This document shows, piece by piece, positions 34,376-43,485 of a stretch of 64,000 bases of DNA. Each line of letters begins with the position of its first letter. Within the stretch, counting starts at the first letter, position 1. The stretch lies in NCBI GenBank assembly GCA_036620675.1, contig JAZHEE010000018.1, one strand, 5' to 3'. The translations under genes and the position numbers were made by a program. The notes beneath the pieces are model-generated. The model saw only the letters and a program-made list of their open reading frames with translations. It was not told the DNA's origin and made no database searches. Source of the DNA: Jejubacter sp036620675 (GTDB taxonomy: Bacteria; Pseudomonadota; Gammaproteobacteria; Enterobacterales; Enterobacteriaceae).

Positions 34376-35656
34376 TTACATCAGCGTGGAGGGCAGGAAC
34401 AGCACCAGTCCCGGGAAGATAACCAGTAAGGCGATAAACAGGAAAAACGCCACCAGATAGGGAACAGAAGCTTTCACAAAAGCCACCGAACTACAGTTCA
34501 GAATGCCGCATACCGTGTACATGCAGATCCCCACCGGCGGCGTATTCGCTCCCAATAGCGTCAGCACCACGAAGATCAGTCCGAAATGCACCGGGTCAAA
34601 CCCCGCCTGCATAGCGATGGGCAGCAGAATGGGCGTCAGCAGCAGGATAATTACGCTGCCGTCGAAGATCATTCCGGCCACGGTAATAAAGGCGAGTAGC
34701 AGAATCAGAATGCCATAACGATTTTCCGTTACGCTGGTCAACAACTCCGCCAGGGTTTGTGGAATCTGATCGATAATGGTGACATGACCCAGAATCGCCG
34801 CCGACATAATCAGCAGCATGACCACACCAATGTCGTTCACCGTCTCTTTTAGCACCTCCCACAGCGCGCGGTTATCCAGCTCTTTGTAGATATAGCGGCC
34901 TATGACAAAGGCATAGAGCACGATAAAGGCTCCCGCTTCGGTGGTGGTGAAAAACCCCATACGGATCACCAGAATCAACACCACGGGGAACATCAGCGCC
35001 CAGAAGCCCTGACGAAAGCTCTGCCACACCTCGTGGCGGGTCGGCATCTTTTGCGTTTCCGGCCGGATGCCCATACGGCGCGCCAGCAGGAAATTAGTGA
35101 CCATCAGAATGGTGGTCAGCAACAACCCCGGAACGATACCGGCAATAAACAGCTTACCGATCGAGACGTTCCCCACAAAACCGTAGAGAATCAGCAGAAT
35201 ACTGGGCGGAATGGTAGCCGTAATCAGCGAGCTAAAAGCGATCACCACCGCGCTGAAAGCCTTTGGATAGCCCCGGGCGATCATCGGTAGCCCCAGCACC
35301 TTGGCCTGCATCGCCGCATCTGCGGTTGCCGAACCGGAAACGCCACCCAGCAGGCAGGCCAGCAGCACGTTAATCTGCGCCAGCCCCCCTACCATCCAGC
35401 CCGACAGCACCCGTGCGAAATCCAGCAGCCGGTGGGTAACGCCGGTCTTATTCAGCAAATTACCCACCAGCAAGAATAGCGGTGTCGCCATAATCGGAAA
35501 CGACTGGGTCGGCGCGGTAAACTTCTGAAAGGCAATACCAATAGGCAGGAAGTCGGCGAAAAAGAAATAACAGAGGCTGGAGATGGCAATCACAAACCCA
35601 ACGGGCATACCGATCACCAGCAACAGCAGGAATACGACAACAGTCACAATAATCAT
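34376..35656 (-). CDS. TRAP transporter large membrane subunit (DctM family)
   Basis: The 426-residue integral membrane protein has about 12 helices. It carries the DctM signatures FPIMATPLFLLVGNLL, GGVSGSATADAAM and TIPPSILLILYGFVG, and a C-terminal GLIFVVLTLLGANTPPVGICMY. It is the channel part of a sodium-driven, binding-protein-dependent uptake system. The ATG at 35656 overlaps the dctQ stop as ATGA; a longer open frame reaches 35833 but would overlap dctQ. The order P-Q-M and the sequences differ from E. coli yiaMNO, so those names are not used. The substrate is not readable; such systems take up organic or sugar acids. Confidence 0.88.
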   Translation of the reverse strand: MIIVTVVVFLLLLVIGMPVGFVIAISSLCYFFFADFLPIGIAFQKFTAPTQSFPIMATPLFLLVGNLLNKTGVTHRLLDFARVLSGWMVGGLAQINVLLACLLGGVSGSATADAAMQAKVLGLPMIARGYPKAFSAVVIAFSSLITATIPPSILLILYGFVGNVSIGKLFIAGIVPGLLLTTILMVTNFLLARRMGIRPETQKMPTRHEVWQSFRQGFWALMFPVVLILVIRMGFFTTTEAGAFIVLYAFVIGRYIYKELDNRALWEVLKETVNDIGVVMLLIMSAAILGHVTIIDQIPQTLAELLTSVTENRYGILILLLAFITVAGMIFDGSVIILLLTPILLPIAMQAGFDPVHFGLIFVVLTLLGANTPPVGICMYTVCGILNCSSVAFVKASVPYLVAFFLFIALLVIFPGLVLFLPSTLM

Positions 35657-36129
35657 CAAGCCTCTCCCTGCGGCCGCGGACAGCCGCGAATAAGATGTAA
35701 CGCGCTGGTGATGAACATCAGCATACAGCCCGTGGGAACAGCGCTGTTTAGCCAGGCCACGGAAAGCTCGGTCACCGGCAAGACGCTGGATGAGGTCATG
35801 GCGGTAAACGACCAGCCAAACCAAACGCCACATCCCAGGAAGGCCAGAATCAACAGTTCGTTAATCCATTCACAGAGCTGACGTAAACGAGGCGGCATCA
35901 GATTGACAACGGCGTCGATACCGATATGGCGACGGGTCTGCAACGCATAGTCGATAGCCAGCACGCTAACCCAGGCAAAAATAACCATCGCGACTTCCAG
36001 CGACCAGATCAGGGGATATCCCAGTGCACGACCTACGCCCCCCGCCAGGATAATCACCACGATAGCGACCAGGCCGATACGCGTCAGCGCCAGCTCAATT
36101 TGACGAAACAACAGCATGATAAACCTCAA
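35656..36129 (-). CDS. TRAP transporter small membrane subunit (DctQ family)
   Basis: The 157-residue protein has four predicted transmembrane helices, with WSLEVAMVIFAWVSVLAIDYAL at helix 2 and the conserved RRHIGIDAV loop. It forms the membrane complex with the DctM subunit. It lies 36 bp after the binding-protein gene and overlaps dctM by 4 bp, showing one operon. The similarity is typical for the small subunit, which is poorly conserved; context makes the assignment safe. Confidence 0.85.
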   Translation of the reverse strand: MRFIMLLFRQIELALTRIGLVAIVVIILAGGVGRALGYPLIWSLEVAMVIFAWVSVLAIDYALQTRRHIGIDAVVNLMPPRLRQLCEWINELLILAFLGCGVWFGWSFTAMTSSSVLPVTELSVAWLNSAVPTGCMLMFITSALHLIRGCPRPQGEA

Positions 36130-36165
36130 AGGTGGCAGAGGGCCGACCGCGTGGCCCTCTTAATA

Positions 36166-37155
36166 TCAATGGGATGACTCGTTGATAACGTCCTGAACCT
36201 GCTGCCAGGCGGTTTGTAGATGCATCTTGCCAGGGACATAGGCGCAGGCCTTCTGGAACGGCGCCCGGTCGACCTCTTCCACGGTAACGCCCTGTTTTGC
36301 CATCTCCTGCAGCAGGCTGTCTTCCACGGCCAGTACATTCTGTGAAGCCACTTCCCCCTGTTTCTGCGCTTCTTCACGCAACAGGCTCTGGAGATCTGGC
36401 GGCAGTGTATCCAGCCACTTCTGAGAAACGATAATGCCGGTGGTCAGATAGATATGGTTGGTTTTCGTGATGTATTTGGTGATTTCAAACAGCTTACTGC
36501 CATAAATCGCCGTAGGCTGCGCTTCAGCGGCATTCACGATTCCGGTCTGAATGGAGGAGTAAATTTCAGACCAGGAGAGCGGCGTGGGCTCGCCGCCCAG
36601 GCACTTGATTGCTTCGATAGTGACCGGCGCTTCCAGCGCCCGTACCTTCACGCCATGTAAATCAGCCGGTGTGGTTATTTTTTTCTGGGTCACCAGCATT
36701 CTCGCGCCCTGATACCAGTTAAACGACAGTGCCGTCAGGCCAGATTTTTCGGTGAGCTTTTGCTGCCAGCCCTGGAAAATAGCGCTGCTGACAAATTTTT
36801 TCTGGGCCGCATAGTCAGGAAAAACAAAGGGAGCGGGTAATAAAGCCAGCTCAGGCACAAAAGAGGAGAGACGTGCACCATCGACCACAACGCCAACATT
36901 ACTGCCTGACTGAGCGTGCTGTAACAGTTCATTATCGGCGCCCAACTGACCGCTGGAGAAAAGGCGAATTTTTACTTTACCGTCGCTGCGTGACTCCACC
37001 GATTTTTTAAATTGCTGTAGCCCTTTAAATACCGGATCGTCAGGTGACAAAGACGTACTGACATTCAATGTATGACCCGCAATAGCCGTTGTGGAAGCCG
37101 CCATTAACACCGCCAGCACCACCGCTCGGGTTCCCCCCCCGATTAGCTTAAACAT
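36166..37155 (-). CDS. TRAP transporter periplasmic binding protein (DctP family)
   Basis: The 329-residue protein has a Sec signal peptide (MAASTTAIAGHTL, cleavage near 26) and a DctP fold. The segments GDGKVKIRLFSSGQLGADNE (near 58), NWYQGARML (near 146) and TPADLHGVKVRALEAP with the carboxylate-binding Arg are visible. It captures an anionic solute in the periplasm for the DctQM pair. It is not a close match to E. coli YiaO. It is the first gene of the operon; about 300 bp separate it from ysaB upstream. Confidence 0.87.
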   Translation of the reverse strand: MFKLIGGGTRAVVLAVLMAASTTAIAGHTLNVSTSLSPDDPVFKGLQQFKKSVESRSDGKVKIRLFSSGQLGADNELLQHAQSGSNVGVVVDGARLSSFVPELALLPAPFVFPDYAAQKKFVSSAIFQGWQQKLTEKSGLTALSFNWYQGARMLVTQKKITTPADLHGVKVRALEAPVTIEAIKCLGGEPTPLSWSEIYSSIQTGIVNAAEAQPTAIYGSKLFEITKYITKTNHIYLTTGIIVSQKWLDTLPPDLQSLLREEAQKQGEVASQNVLAVEDSLLQEMAKQGVTVEEVDRAPFQKACAYVPGKMHLQTAWQQVQDVINESSH

Positions 37156-37458
37156 ATTTCCCCCTCATTTTTCTTACATTATTCGTCATGCAAGTGCTGG
37201 CAGGCATAGAAATGCCAGTAAATAATGGGTAAATCAGATAAATAATTATTTAATTTGAATGCCAGGTTCGCCTGCGTTGAATAACAGCACCTGCCCTTGC
37301 GCCGCAAATAATATTACTGGAAGTGATAAAACGTAGTATTAATTATGCATCACTACGTCTTACCGTTCCCGAATAACGTTTTAATCGAAAATGATGCAGA
37401 ATAATACAACTACCATACAAGAATGCTTAAAATCGTTAAGCTGTTCACAAATTATCCT
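37156..37458. other. Intergenic region, TRAP operon promoter side
   Basis: The 303 bp between ysaB and the TRAP operon are AT-rich in places (around 37240-37400) and should hold the dctP promoter on the minus strand. No gene or clear operator was recognised. Confidence 0.4.
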
Positions 37459-37770
37459 CTAGCGCATGGAAAGGTGCAGAAACTGGCCGTCTGGTTCGAA
37501 AGTACAGGTGAATTGTTCCCGGGAGCGGGTAACGCCACGCACTTCGTAGCTTCCCTGAAATGCCTCAAGCCCCTGAATTTCAATCTGCGGAGGTTGTGTA
37601 TTGTACTGACGGGCGGCGCTGCCCCGACATTGCTGCTCCATGGTTAACGCTCGCGCCGCGTCGATCCGCGCTGTCTGAGCGTACTGGGTATGCCGCTCTT
37701 CATGCTGGGGTGCGCCGCACCCCGCCAGCATCAGTGCCAGTACCGCCACCCGGATCTCAATTTTGCGCAT
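37459..37770 (-). CDS. ysaB: Small lipoprotein YsaB
   Basis: The 103-residue protein has a lipoprotein signal with lipobox LAGC (Cys near 18). Its C-terminal half closely matches E. coli YsaB: FQGSYEVRG, then EQFTCTFEPDGQFLHLSMR. The function is unknown. As in E. coli it lies next to wecH. The two cysteines after the lipobox (near 49 and 89) may form a disulfide. Confidence 0.88.
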   Translation of the reverse strand: MRKIEIRVAVLALMLAGCGAPQHEERHTQYAQTARIDAARALTMEQQCRGSAARQYNTQPPQIEIQGLEAFQGSYEVRGVTRSREQFTCTFEPDGQFLHLSMR

Positions 37771-37935
37771 TATTTATCCTTTTTCCCTTCCAGGACGCCC
37801 AACGGCGAACCCGCATTTTGCAAAGCCCGGCAAACCTGAGCAAGATAAACCGCAAAACTCAGACGGTTCCGGGAAGCCAATCTGCCCTTCCGGCAGTCAC
37901 ACTGCATGACTAAAAAGATATAACAGAGGATCTGA

Positions 37936-38931
37936 ATGCCGCAAAAGATAAACTGGATTGATAACCTGCGTGGTATTGCCTGCCTGATGGTTATCATCAT
38001 TCATACCACGGCCTGGTATGTGACTAACCCCGATCTGATTAGCGCCGCCGACTGGTGGCTGGCGAACCTGCTTGATGCGGCATCCCGGGTCTGCGTTCCG
38101 CTATTTTTTATGATTTCCGGCTACCTGTTCTTTGGTGAACGCAGCGCACAGGGGCGCCACTTTCTGCGCATCACGTTGTGCCTGCTGTTTTACAGCGCGG
38201 TAGCGCTGCTCTACATCTGGCTGTTAACGCCCATCAGCGTGGGGCTGTCGCTGACCAATCTGTTCCAGAAGCCGGTGTTCTATCATCTGTGGTTTTTCTT
38301 CGCGCTGTTTGCCGTCTACCTGCTGTCACCGCTGATCGAAGTAAAAAAAACCTCTGTTAAAACGCTGATTCCCCTCCTGCTGGTACTGGGGGTTATCGCT
38401 AATCCCAATACGCCGGCGCAAAGCATCGCCAGGCTGCAATGGCTGCCGGTGAATCTCTATATTAACGGCGATACCTTCTACTACGTGCTGTATGGCGTAC
38501 TGGGGCGCGCTATCGGCATGATGGAAACCGGCAAGGGGCGTACTGCCACCCTTTCCGCTGTTGGTTTTGTGGGCTGCGTGGCGGCGATCGGCTGGGGAAC
38601 CTGGCGTGAATTGCTGGCGCGTGGGGACTTCGCAGACACCTGGTACCTTTACTGCGGGCCGCTGGTCTTCCTGGCGACGCTCTGCGCGCTGATGATGGCC
38701 AAACAGTGGCTTAATGCCCGTCCGCTGCCCGGGCTGGCGTTTATCTCCCGTCATTCTCTGGGTATTTATGGCTTCCACGCGCTGTTTATCCACTTTCTGC
38801 GCACCCACAATCTGGATATGAAACAGTGGCCCACGCTGGATATGGTCTGGGTGTTCACCGCCACGCTATGCGGCAGCGTACTGCTGGCGATGGGGCTGCG
38901 GCGCATCGATAGCCGCCGCTACGTCTGCTGA
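37936..38931 (+). CDS. wecH: Acyltransferase-3 family protein WecH (YiaH)
   Basis: The 331-residue membrane protein has about ten helices and the acyltransferase-3 signature. The catalytic His lies in MVIIIHTTAWYV (about residues 18-29), following WIDNLRGIACL. E. coli WecH O-acetylates GlcNAc residues of enterobacterial common antigen at the inner membrane. The neighbour ysaB is as in E. coli; yiaA and yiaB, which follow in E. coli, are absent and xylB comes next. An A8 run at 38343-38350 is in frame, evidence that long A-runs are read correctly in this sequence. Confidence 0.9.
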   Translation: MPQKINWIDNLRGIACLMVIIIHTTAWYVTNPDLISAADWWLANLLDAASRVCVPLFFMISGYLFFGERSAQGRHFLRITLCLLFYSAVALLYIWLLTPISVGLSLTNLFQKPVFYHLWFFFALFAVYLLSPLIEVKKTSVKTLIPLLLVLGVIANPNTPAQSIARLQWLPVNLYINGDTFYYVLYGVLGRAIGMMETGKGRTATLSAVGFVGCVAAIGWGTWRELLARGDFADTWYLYCGPLVFLATLCALMMAKQWLNARPLPGLAFISRHSLGIYGFHALFIHFLRTHNLDMKQWPTLDMVWVFTATLCGSVLLAMGLRRIDSRRYVC

Positions 38932-38935
38932 TAAG

Positions 38936-38959
38936 AACGCCTCCGGCGACGGAGGCGTT
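38936..38959. terminator. Bidirectional terminator between wecH and xylB
   Basis: AACGCCTCCG-GCGA-CGGAGGCGTT is a perfect 10-bp stem with a GNRA-type loop. It lies between the convergent ends of wecH and xylB and should serve both. Confidence 0.85.
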
Positions 38960-38969
38960 GATTTAACGC

Positions 38970-40430
38970 TCACTTCACCGACATCAGCGGTTCCAGCCGA
39001 TGGTACAGATCGCTGAAGACTTTACGCCGCTCAATGTAGCGTTGATGGCGCGCCACATCCGGCTCATGGCGCTGCTCCAGTGCCAGCTGCGGCAACAGCT
39101 CGCCAAGCGAACGGCCAGGAGACAGCGCAATCTGCGCCAGCCGGGCTGCGCCCAGCGCGGGCCCCACATCGCCGCCGGTACGATAATCCAGCACCTGGCC
39201 GCTGATATCCGCCAGCATCTGGCGCCAGTACGGACTGCGGGCGCCGCCGCCGATGAGCGTTACGCTCCGTGGCGCGACGCCGCATTCATGCACCACATCC
39301 ATACCCTCTGCCAGACCGTAACCCACGCCTTCCAGCACCGCGCGCGCCAGCTCTGCCGGGCCATGCCGATGCGTCAGGCCGAAGAAAACGCCTTTGGCTT
39401 CAGGATTGTTATGGGGCGTACGCTCACCGGACAAATAAGGCAGGAACCAGAGTTCCCCCGCCTGCTCGTCGGCCTTTTGTGCCGCCGCCAGCAGGGCCGG
39501 TACGTTCTCCATCCCCGTTAGCCGCGCGGCCCAGTCCAGACAGGAGGCCGCGCTCAGCATCACCGACATCAGATGCCAGCGCTGAGGTAACGCGTGGCAG
39601 AAACTGTGCACTGCGCGCTCCGGTTTGCTCAGGAACCCATCGCTAACGGCGAAATAGACCCCGGAGGTGCCCAACGACAGCATGGCCTGACCGGCATCGG
39701 CCATACCTACGCCCACGGCACCCGCGGCGTTGTCTCCTCCACCCGCCACCACAGGAACACAGCCCATGCCCCAGGACTCCGCTACCGCTTTGCGTAAATG
39801 ACCGGTAATCTCACAGCCTTCAAACAGCGCCGGCATCTGCTCCCGGTTCATATCACAGGCCGCCAGCATCTCGTCGCTCCAGTCACGTTTTGCGACATCG
39901 AGCCACATGGTGCCTGCGGCGTCTGACATATCGCTGGCGAACTCGCCGGTCATGCGCAGCCGCAGATAATCTTTAGGCAGCAGAACTTTATCCAGCTGGC
40001 GGAAAATCTCTGGCTCGTGGCGAGCCACCCACACCAGCTTGGGTGCGGTAAAACCAGGCATAATCAGGTTGCCGGTAATACGACGCGAAGCGGGCTCCTG
40101 CGACTCCAGCCAGTCGCACTCTTTCGCGCAGCGCCCATCGTTCCACAGAATCGCCGGACGCAGCACCTGCTGCTGTTTATCCAGCAGAGTGGCGCCGTGC
40201 ATCTGCCCGGAAAGCCCGATAGCCTTGACGCCATCGAGCGGATGCTGGCCAGCCAGACCGCGCATGGCGGCATCAGTGGCCTGCCACCACTCTTCAGGGT
40301 TCTGTTCAGACCAGAGCGGATGGGGGCGAGACACCGTCAGCTTCTGGGTGCAGGAGGCCAGAACGTCCCCCTCTTCCCCCAGCAAAATCGCCTTAACCCC
40401 GGAGGTACCCAGATCGATCCCGATATACAT
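38970..40430 (-). CDS. xylB: Xylulokinase
   Basis: The 486-residue FGGY-family kinase phosphorylates D-xylulose to xylulose 5-phosphate for the pentose phosphate pathway. The N-terminal IDLGTSGVKAILL with catalytic Asp6, the substrate segment LSGQMHGATLLD (about 72-83) and the catalytic Asp in VAGGGDNAAGAVG (about 233) are present, followed by GGGARSPYWRQ. It follows xylA by 49 bp on the same strand as in E. coli. It is intact and very similar to the E. coli enzyme (484 residues). Confidence 0.96.
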   Translation of the reverse strand: MYIGIDLGTSGVKAILLGEEGDVLASCTQKLTVSRPHPLWSEQNPEEWWQATDAAMRGLAGQHPLDGVKAIGLSGQMHGATLLDKQQQVLRPAILWNDGRCAKECDWLESQEPASRRITGNLIMPGFTAPKLVWVARHEPEIFRQLDKVLLPKDYLRLRMTGEFASDMSDAAGTMWLDVAKRDWSDEMLAACDMNREQMPALFEGCEITGHLRKAVAESWGMGCVPVVAGGGDNAAGAVGVGMADAGQAMLSLGTSGVYFAVSDGFLSKPERAVHSFCHALPQRWHLMSVMLSAASCLDWAARLTGMENVPALLAAAQKADEQAGELWFLPYLSGERTPHNNPEAKGVFFGLTHRHGPAELARAVLEGVGYGLAEGMDVVHECGVAPRSVTLIGGGARSPYWRQMLADISGQVLDYRTGGDVGPALGAARLAQIALSPGRSLGELLPQLALEQRHEPDVARHQRYIERRKVFSDLYHRLEPLMSVK

Positions 40431-40479
40431 ATAAGGCGCTCCTTAGTACTGCGCCAGGGTTTCCCCTGGCGCGCTAACC

Positions 40480-41802
40480 TTACTTATCAAAGATATAGTG
40501 ATTGACCAGGTTTTCAAGCTGCTCCTGATGGCCGCTCTTATGATGTGGCGCCAGGTTATGCTGCTGCGCGTACTCCGCCACCTGCGCCAGGTTCATCTGC
40601 CCTTTCATAATCTGCTGGCCCAGTTCGCCGTTCCACCCGGCGTAGCGCTGCGCGACCCGCTTATCCAGTTCGCCGTCTTCCACCATGCCCGCCGCAATCT
40701 TCAGCGCCAGCGCCATGGTGTCCATGCCGCCAATATGACCATAGAACAGATCGTAAGGGTCGGTACTCTGGCGACGCACCTTGGCGTCAAAATTCAGGCC
40801 GCCGGTGGTGAACCCGCCCGCTTTCAGGATTTCGTACATCACCAGTGCGTTCTCTTCCACGCTGTTCGGGAACTGGTCGGTATCCCAGCCCAGCTGCGGA
40901 TCGCCGCGGTTGGCGTCAACCGAGCCGAACAGGCCCAGCGCGATAGCCGTGGCGATTTCATGATGGAAAGAGTGGCCAGCCAGGGTGGCGTGGTTCGCCT
41001 CAATATTCAGTTTGATCTCTTTTTCCAGGCCGAACTGCTTCAGGAAGCCGTACACCGTCGCGGCATCGTAGTCATACTGATGCTTGGTCGGCTCCTGAGG
41101 CTTCGGTTCGATAAGCAGGGTGCCCTGGAAGCCAATCTTATGTTTGTGTTCCACCACCATCTGCATAAAGCGGCCAATCTGCTCGCGCTCCTGGCGCAAA
41201 TCGGTGTTCAGCAGGGTTTCGTAGCCTTCGCGGCCCCCCCACAGCACGTAATTCTCCCCCCCCAGTTTATGGGTGGCTTCCATGGCGCTAACGACCTGAG
41301 TTGCCGCCCAGGCGAAGATTTCCGGGTCTGGATTGGTCGCGGCGCCAGCGCCGTAGCGTGGATTGGTAAAGCAGTTGGCGGTGCCCCACAGCAGCTTAAC
41401 GCCAGTCTGCTGCTGCTTCGCGGCCAGAATCTCGATCATATGAGCAAAGTTGTTGCGGTATTCGCGCAGCGAACCGCCTTCGGGCGAGACATCCACATCG
41501 TGGAAGCAGTAGTACGGCACATTCAGCTTATGGAAAAACTCAAAGGCGACATCCGCCTTGCGCTCCGCCAACGCCAGCGCATCGCCCGGCTGCTGCCAGG
41601 GCCTTTCGAACGCGCCCACGCCGAACATATCGTTACCGGGCCAGCAGAAAGTGTGCCAGTAGCAGGCGGCGAAACGCAGATGATCTTCCATGCGCTTACC
41701 CAGTACCAGCTCATCCGGATTGTAGTGGCGAAATGCCAGCGGATTGGTGGTTTTCGGCCCTTCGTAACGTACGCGGTCGAGTTTATCGAAATAAGCATCC
41801 AT
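40480..41802 (-). CDS. xylA: Xylose isomerase
   Basis: This 440-residue TIM-barrel enzyme has the same length as E. coli XylA and converts D-xylose to D-xylulose. The catalytic His101 and Asp104 lie in YCFHDVDVSPEG. The metal ligands are in LLIEPKPQEPTKHQYDYD and NIEANHATLAGHSFHHE (quoted in part). The frame is open to 41880, but the ATG at 41802 matches the family start (MDAYFDKLDRVRYEG) and has GGAG upstream. It is divergent from xylR, with the usual XylR-site-like sequence between them. The xylFGH transporter genes that separate xylA and xylR in E. coli are not present. Confidence 0.97.
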   Translation of the reverse strand: MDAYFDKLDRVRYEGPKTTNPLAFRHYNPDELVLGKRMEDHLRFAACYWHTFCWPGNDMFGVGAFERPWQQPGDALALAERKADVAFEFFHKLNVPYYCFHDVDVSPEGGSLREYRNNFAHMIEILAAKQQQTGVKLLWGTANCFTNPRYGAGAATNPDPEIFAWAATQVVSAMEATHKLGGENYVLWGGREGYETLLNTDLRQEREQIGRFMQMVVEHKHKIGFQGTLLIEPKPQEPTKHQYDYDAATVYGFLKQFGLEKEIKLNIEANHATLAGHSFHHEIATAIALGLFGSVDANRGDPQLGWDTDQFPNSVEENALVMYEILKAGGFTTGGLNFDAKVRRQSTDPYDLFYGHIGGMDTMALALKIAAGMVEDGELDKRVAQRYAGWNGELGQQIMKGQMNLAQVAEYAQQHNLAPHHKSGHQEQLENLVNHYIFDK

Positions 41803-42213
41803 AATCGGCTCCAGATTCAGAATAACGACATCAGGTAGTGATGGTTTATTCATCCTGGATTTTCCGCTTTTCCAGCTCAATTACGTTATTTCACACCGCG
41901 ATTAAGAGAATACACAAACGTGCGCCAGATCCCAAAAAGGCCTTCTGTTCCATAAATGCACACTATCCATCTGAATAATTATCGATAATTTCCTGAGGAA
42001 AAAATAAAACAAAAAAACGTAATGCAAAAATAAGAAATGAGATGGATAACAGCGAGAAAAGCGCGCCGCATCAGCGGTATCACGCCGTATCGTCAGCATC
42101 CGATGCAACGCTTCCCCGGAAACCGTCCGCGATCGCAATTCTCAACTATGGTTCCCCCCGAAAAGCCCGCTTTATGGTATTGAAGGGAAGGATTCATCCA
42201 GGTACAGAGAAAC
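41803..42213. promoter_or_regulatory. xylA-xylR divergent regulatory region
   Basis: The 411-bp region has an A-rich motif at 42001-42040, with repeated AAAATAAAAC/AAAAATAAGAAAT words around ACGTAAT. It strongly resembles the E. coli XylR sites upstream of xylA. It should hold the xylA promoter on the minus strand and the xylR promoter on the plus strand. I found no remains of xylF, xylG or xylH in it. Confidence 0.65.
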
Positions 42214-43434
42214 ATGTTTGAGAAACGTCACCGCATTACGCTGTTATTCAATGCCAACAAAGCCTACGACCGCCAGGTGGTGGAAGGGGTAGGCGAATAT
42301 TTGCAGGCGTCTCAGTCCGAGTGGGATATTTTCATTGAAGAGGATTTCCGCACCCGTCTCGACAACATCAGCCAGTGGCTGGGAGACGGCGTTATCGCCG
42401 ACTTTGATGACAAAGACATTGAAACTCTGCTGAGCGGCACTAATGTGCCTATTGTCGGCGTGGGAGGCTCCTACCACGATCCCGCGCTCTATCCGTCGGT
42501 GCACTACATCGCCACCGATAATTTCGCGCTAATTGAGCGCGCTTTCCTGCATCTGAAGGAAAAAGGGCTGCACCGCTTCGCGTTCTACGGACTGCCCGCC
42601 AGCAGCGGTAAACGCTGGGCGGAAGAGCGGGAGCTGGCGTTTCGCCAGTTGATGGAACGGGAACAGTACCGCGGCGTGGTTTACCAGGGCCAGGAAACGG
42701 CCCCGGAACACTGGCAGTACGCTCAGAACCGGCTGGCGGACTGGGTGCAAACGCTGCCGCCCCAGACCGGAATTATCGCCGTAACCGACGCCCGGGCCCG
42801 TCACCTGCTGCAGGTCTGCGATCATCTACATATTCCCGTGCCCGAAAAACTGTGTGTCATCGGCATCGATAACGAAGAGCTGAGCCGCTATCTGTCCCGG
42901 GTAGCGCTCTCTTCCGTGGCTCAGGGAGCCCGCCAGATGGGCTACCAGGCCGCCGACCTGCTGCACCGGCTGCTGGCCGGGGAGCAGCCGCCGCTACAGC
43001 GGATACTGGTGCCGCCCACCCGGGTGGTGGAACGCCGCTCAACCGACTACCGCTCACTGCACGATCCCGCGGTAATTCAGGCCATGCACTATATCCGCAA
43101 CCACGCCTGCAAGGGTATTAAAGTCGAACAGGTACTGGATGCCGTGGGTATCTCCCGCTCCAATCTGGAAAAGCGCTTTAAGGAGGAAGTCGGCGAAACT
43201 ATCCATGCCGTTATCCACGCCGAAAAGCTGGAGAAAGCCCGCAGTCTGCTGGTCGCCACCTCGCTGTCGATTAATGAAATCTCGCGCATGTGCGGCTATC
43301 CGTCGCTGCAGTATTTCTACTCCGTGTTCCGCAAGGAGTATCGAACCACGCCCCGGGACTACCGGGAACGCCATAATGAAGTTGGCGCCCGCACTGAACC
43401 CGATCGCGGCGACAAAGAATCTATCCATCGCTAA
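42214..43434 (+). CDS. xylR: Xylose operon activator XylR
   Basis: The 406-residue regulator has a LacI/periplasmic-binding-like xylose domain (about 5-280, starting RHRITLLFNANKAYDRQVVEGV). A C-terminal AraC-type double helix-turn-helix follows (about 285-390, with GISRSNLEKRFKEE and INEISRMCGYPSLQYFYSVFRKEY). With xylose bound it activates xylAB. It is very close to E. coli XylR but has a slightly longer C-terminal tail. It starts 411 bp from xylA. Confidence 0.96.
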   Translation: MFEKRHRITLLFNANKAYDRQVVEGVGEYLQASQSEWDIFIEEDFRTRLDNISQWLGDGVIADFDDKDIETLLSGTNVPIVGVGGSYHDPALYPSVHYIATDNFALIERAFLHLKEKGLHRFAFYGLPASSGKRWAEERELAFRQLMEREQYRGVVYQGQETAPEHWQYAQNRLADWVQTLPPQTGIIAVTDARARHLLQVCDHLHIPVPEKLCVIGIDNEELSRYLSRVALSSVAQGARQMGYQAADLLHRLLAGEQPPLQRILVPPTRVVERRSTDYRSLHDPAVIQAMHYIRNHACKGIKVEQVLDAVGISRSNLEKRFKEEVGETIHAVIHAEKLEKARSLLVATSLSINEISRMCGYPSLQYFYSVFRKEYRTTPRDYRERHNEVGARTEPDRGDKESIHR

Positions 43435-43437
43435 ACG

Positions 43438-43466
43438 ACAAAACCCCCGCAAGCGGGGGCTTTGTT
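43438..43466. terminator. Bidirectional terminator between xylR and bax
   Basis: CCCCCGC-AA-GCGGGGG flanked by ACAAAA and CTTTGTTG lies between the convergent xylR and bax genes. The flanking A and T tracts make it work in both directions. Confidence 0.85.
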
Positions 43467-43485
43467 GCCTGTTGAACCCGAAGTA

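Noticed and set aside
34376..37155. Naming the TRAP genes yiaM, yiaN and yiaO
   Set aside because: Gene order is P-Q-M instead of yiaM-N-O and the binding protein differs clearly from E. coli YiaO.
40498..41838. 446-codon open frame opposite xylA
   Set aside because: It is a shadow of xylA with biased composition and no recognisable motif.
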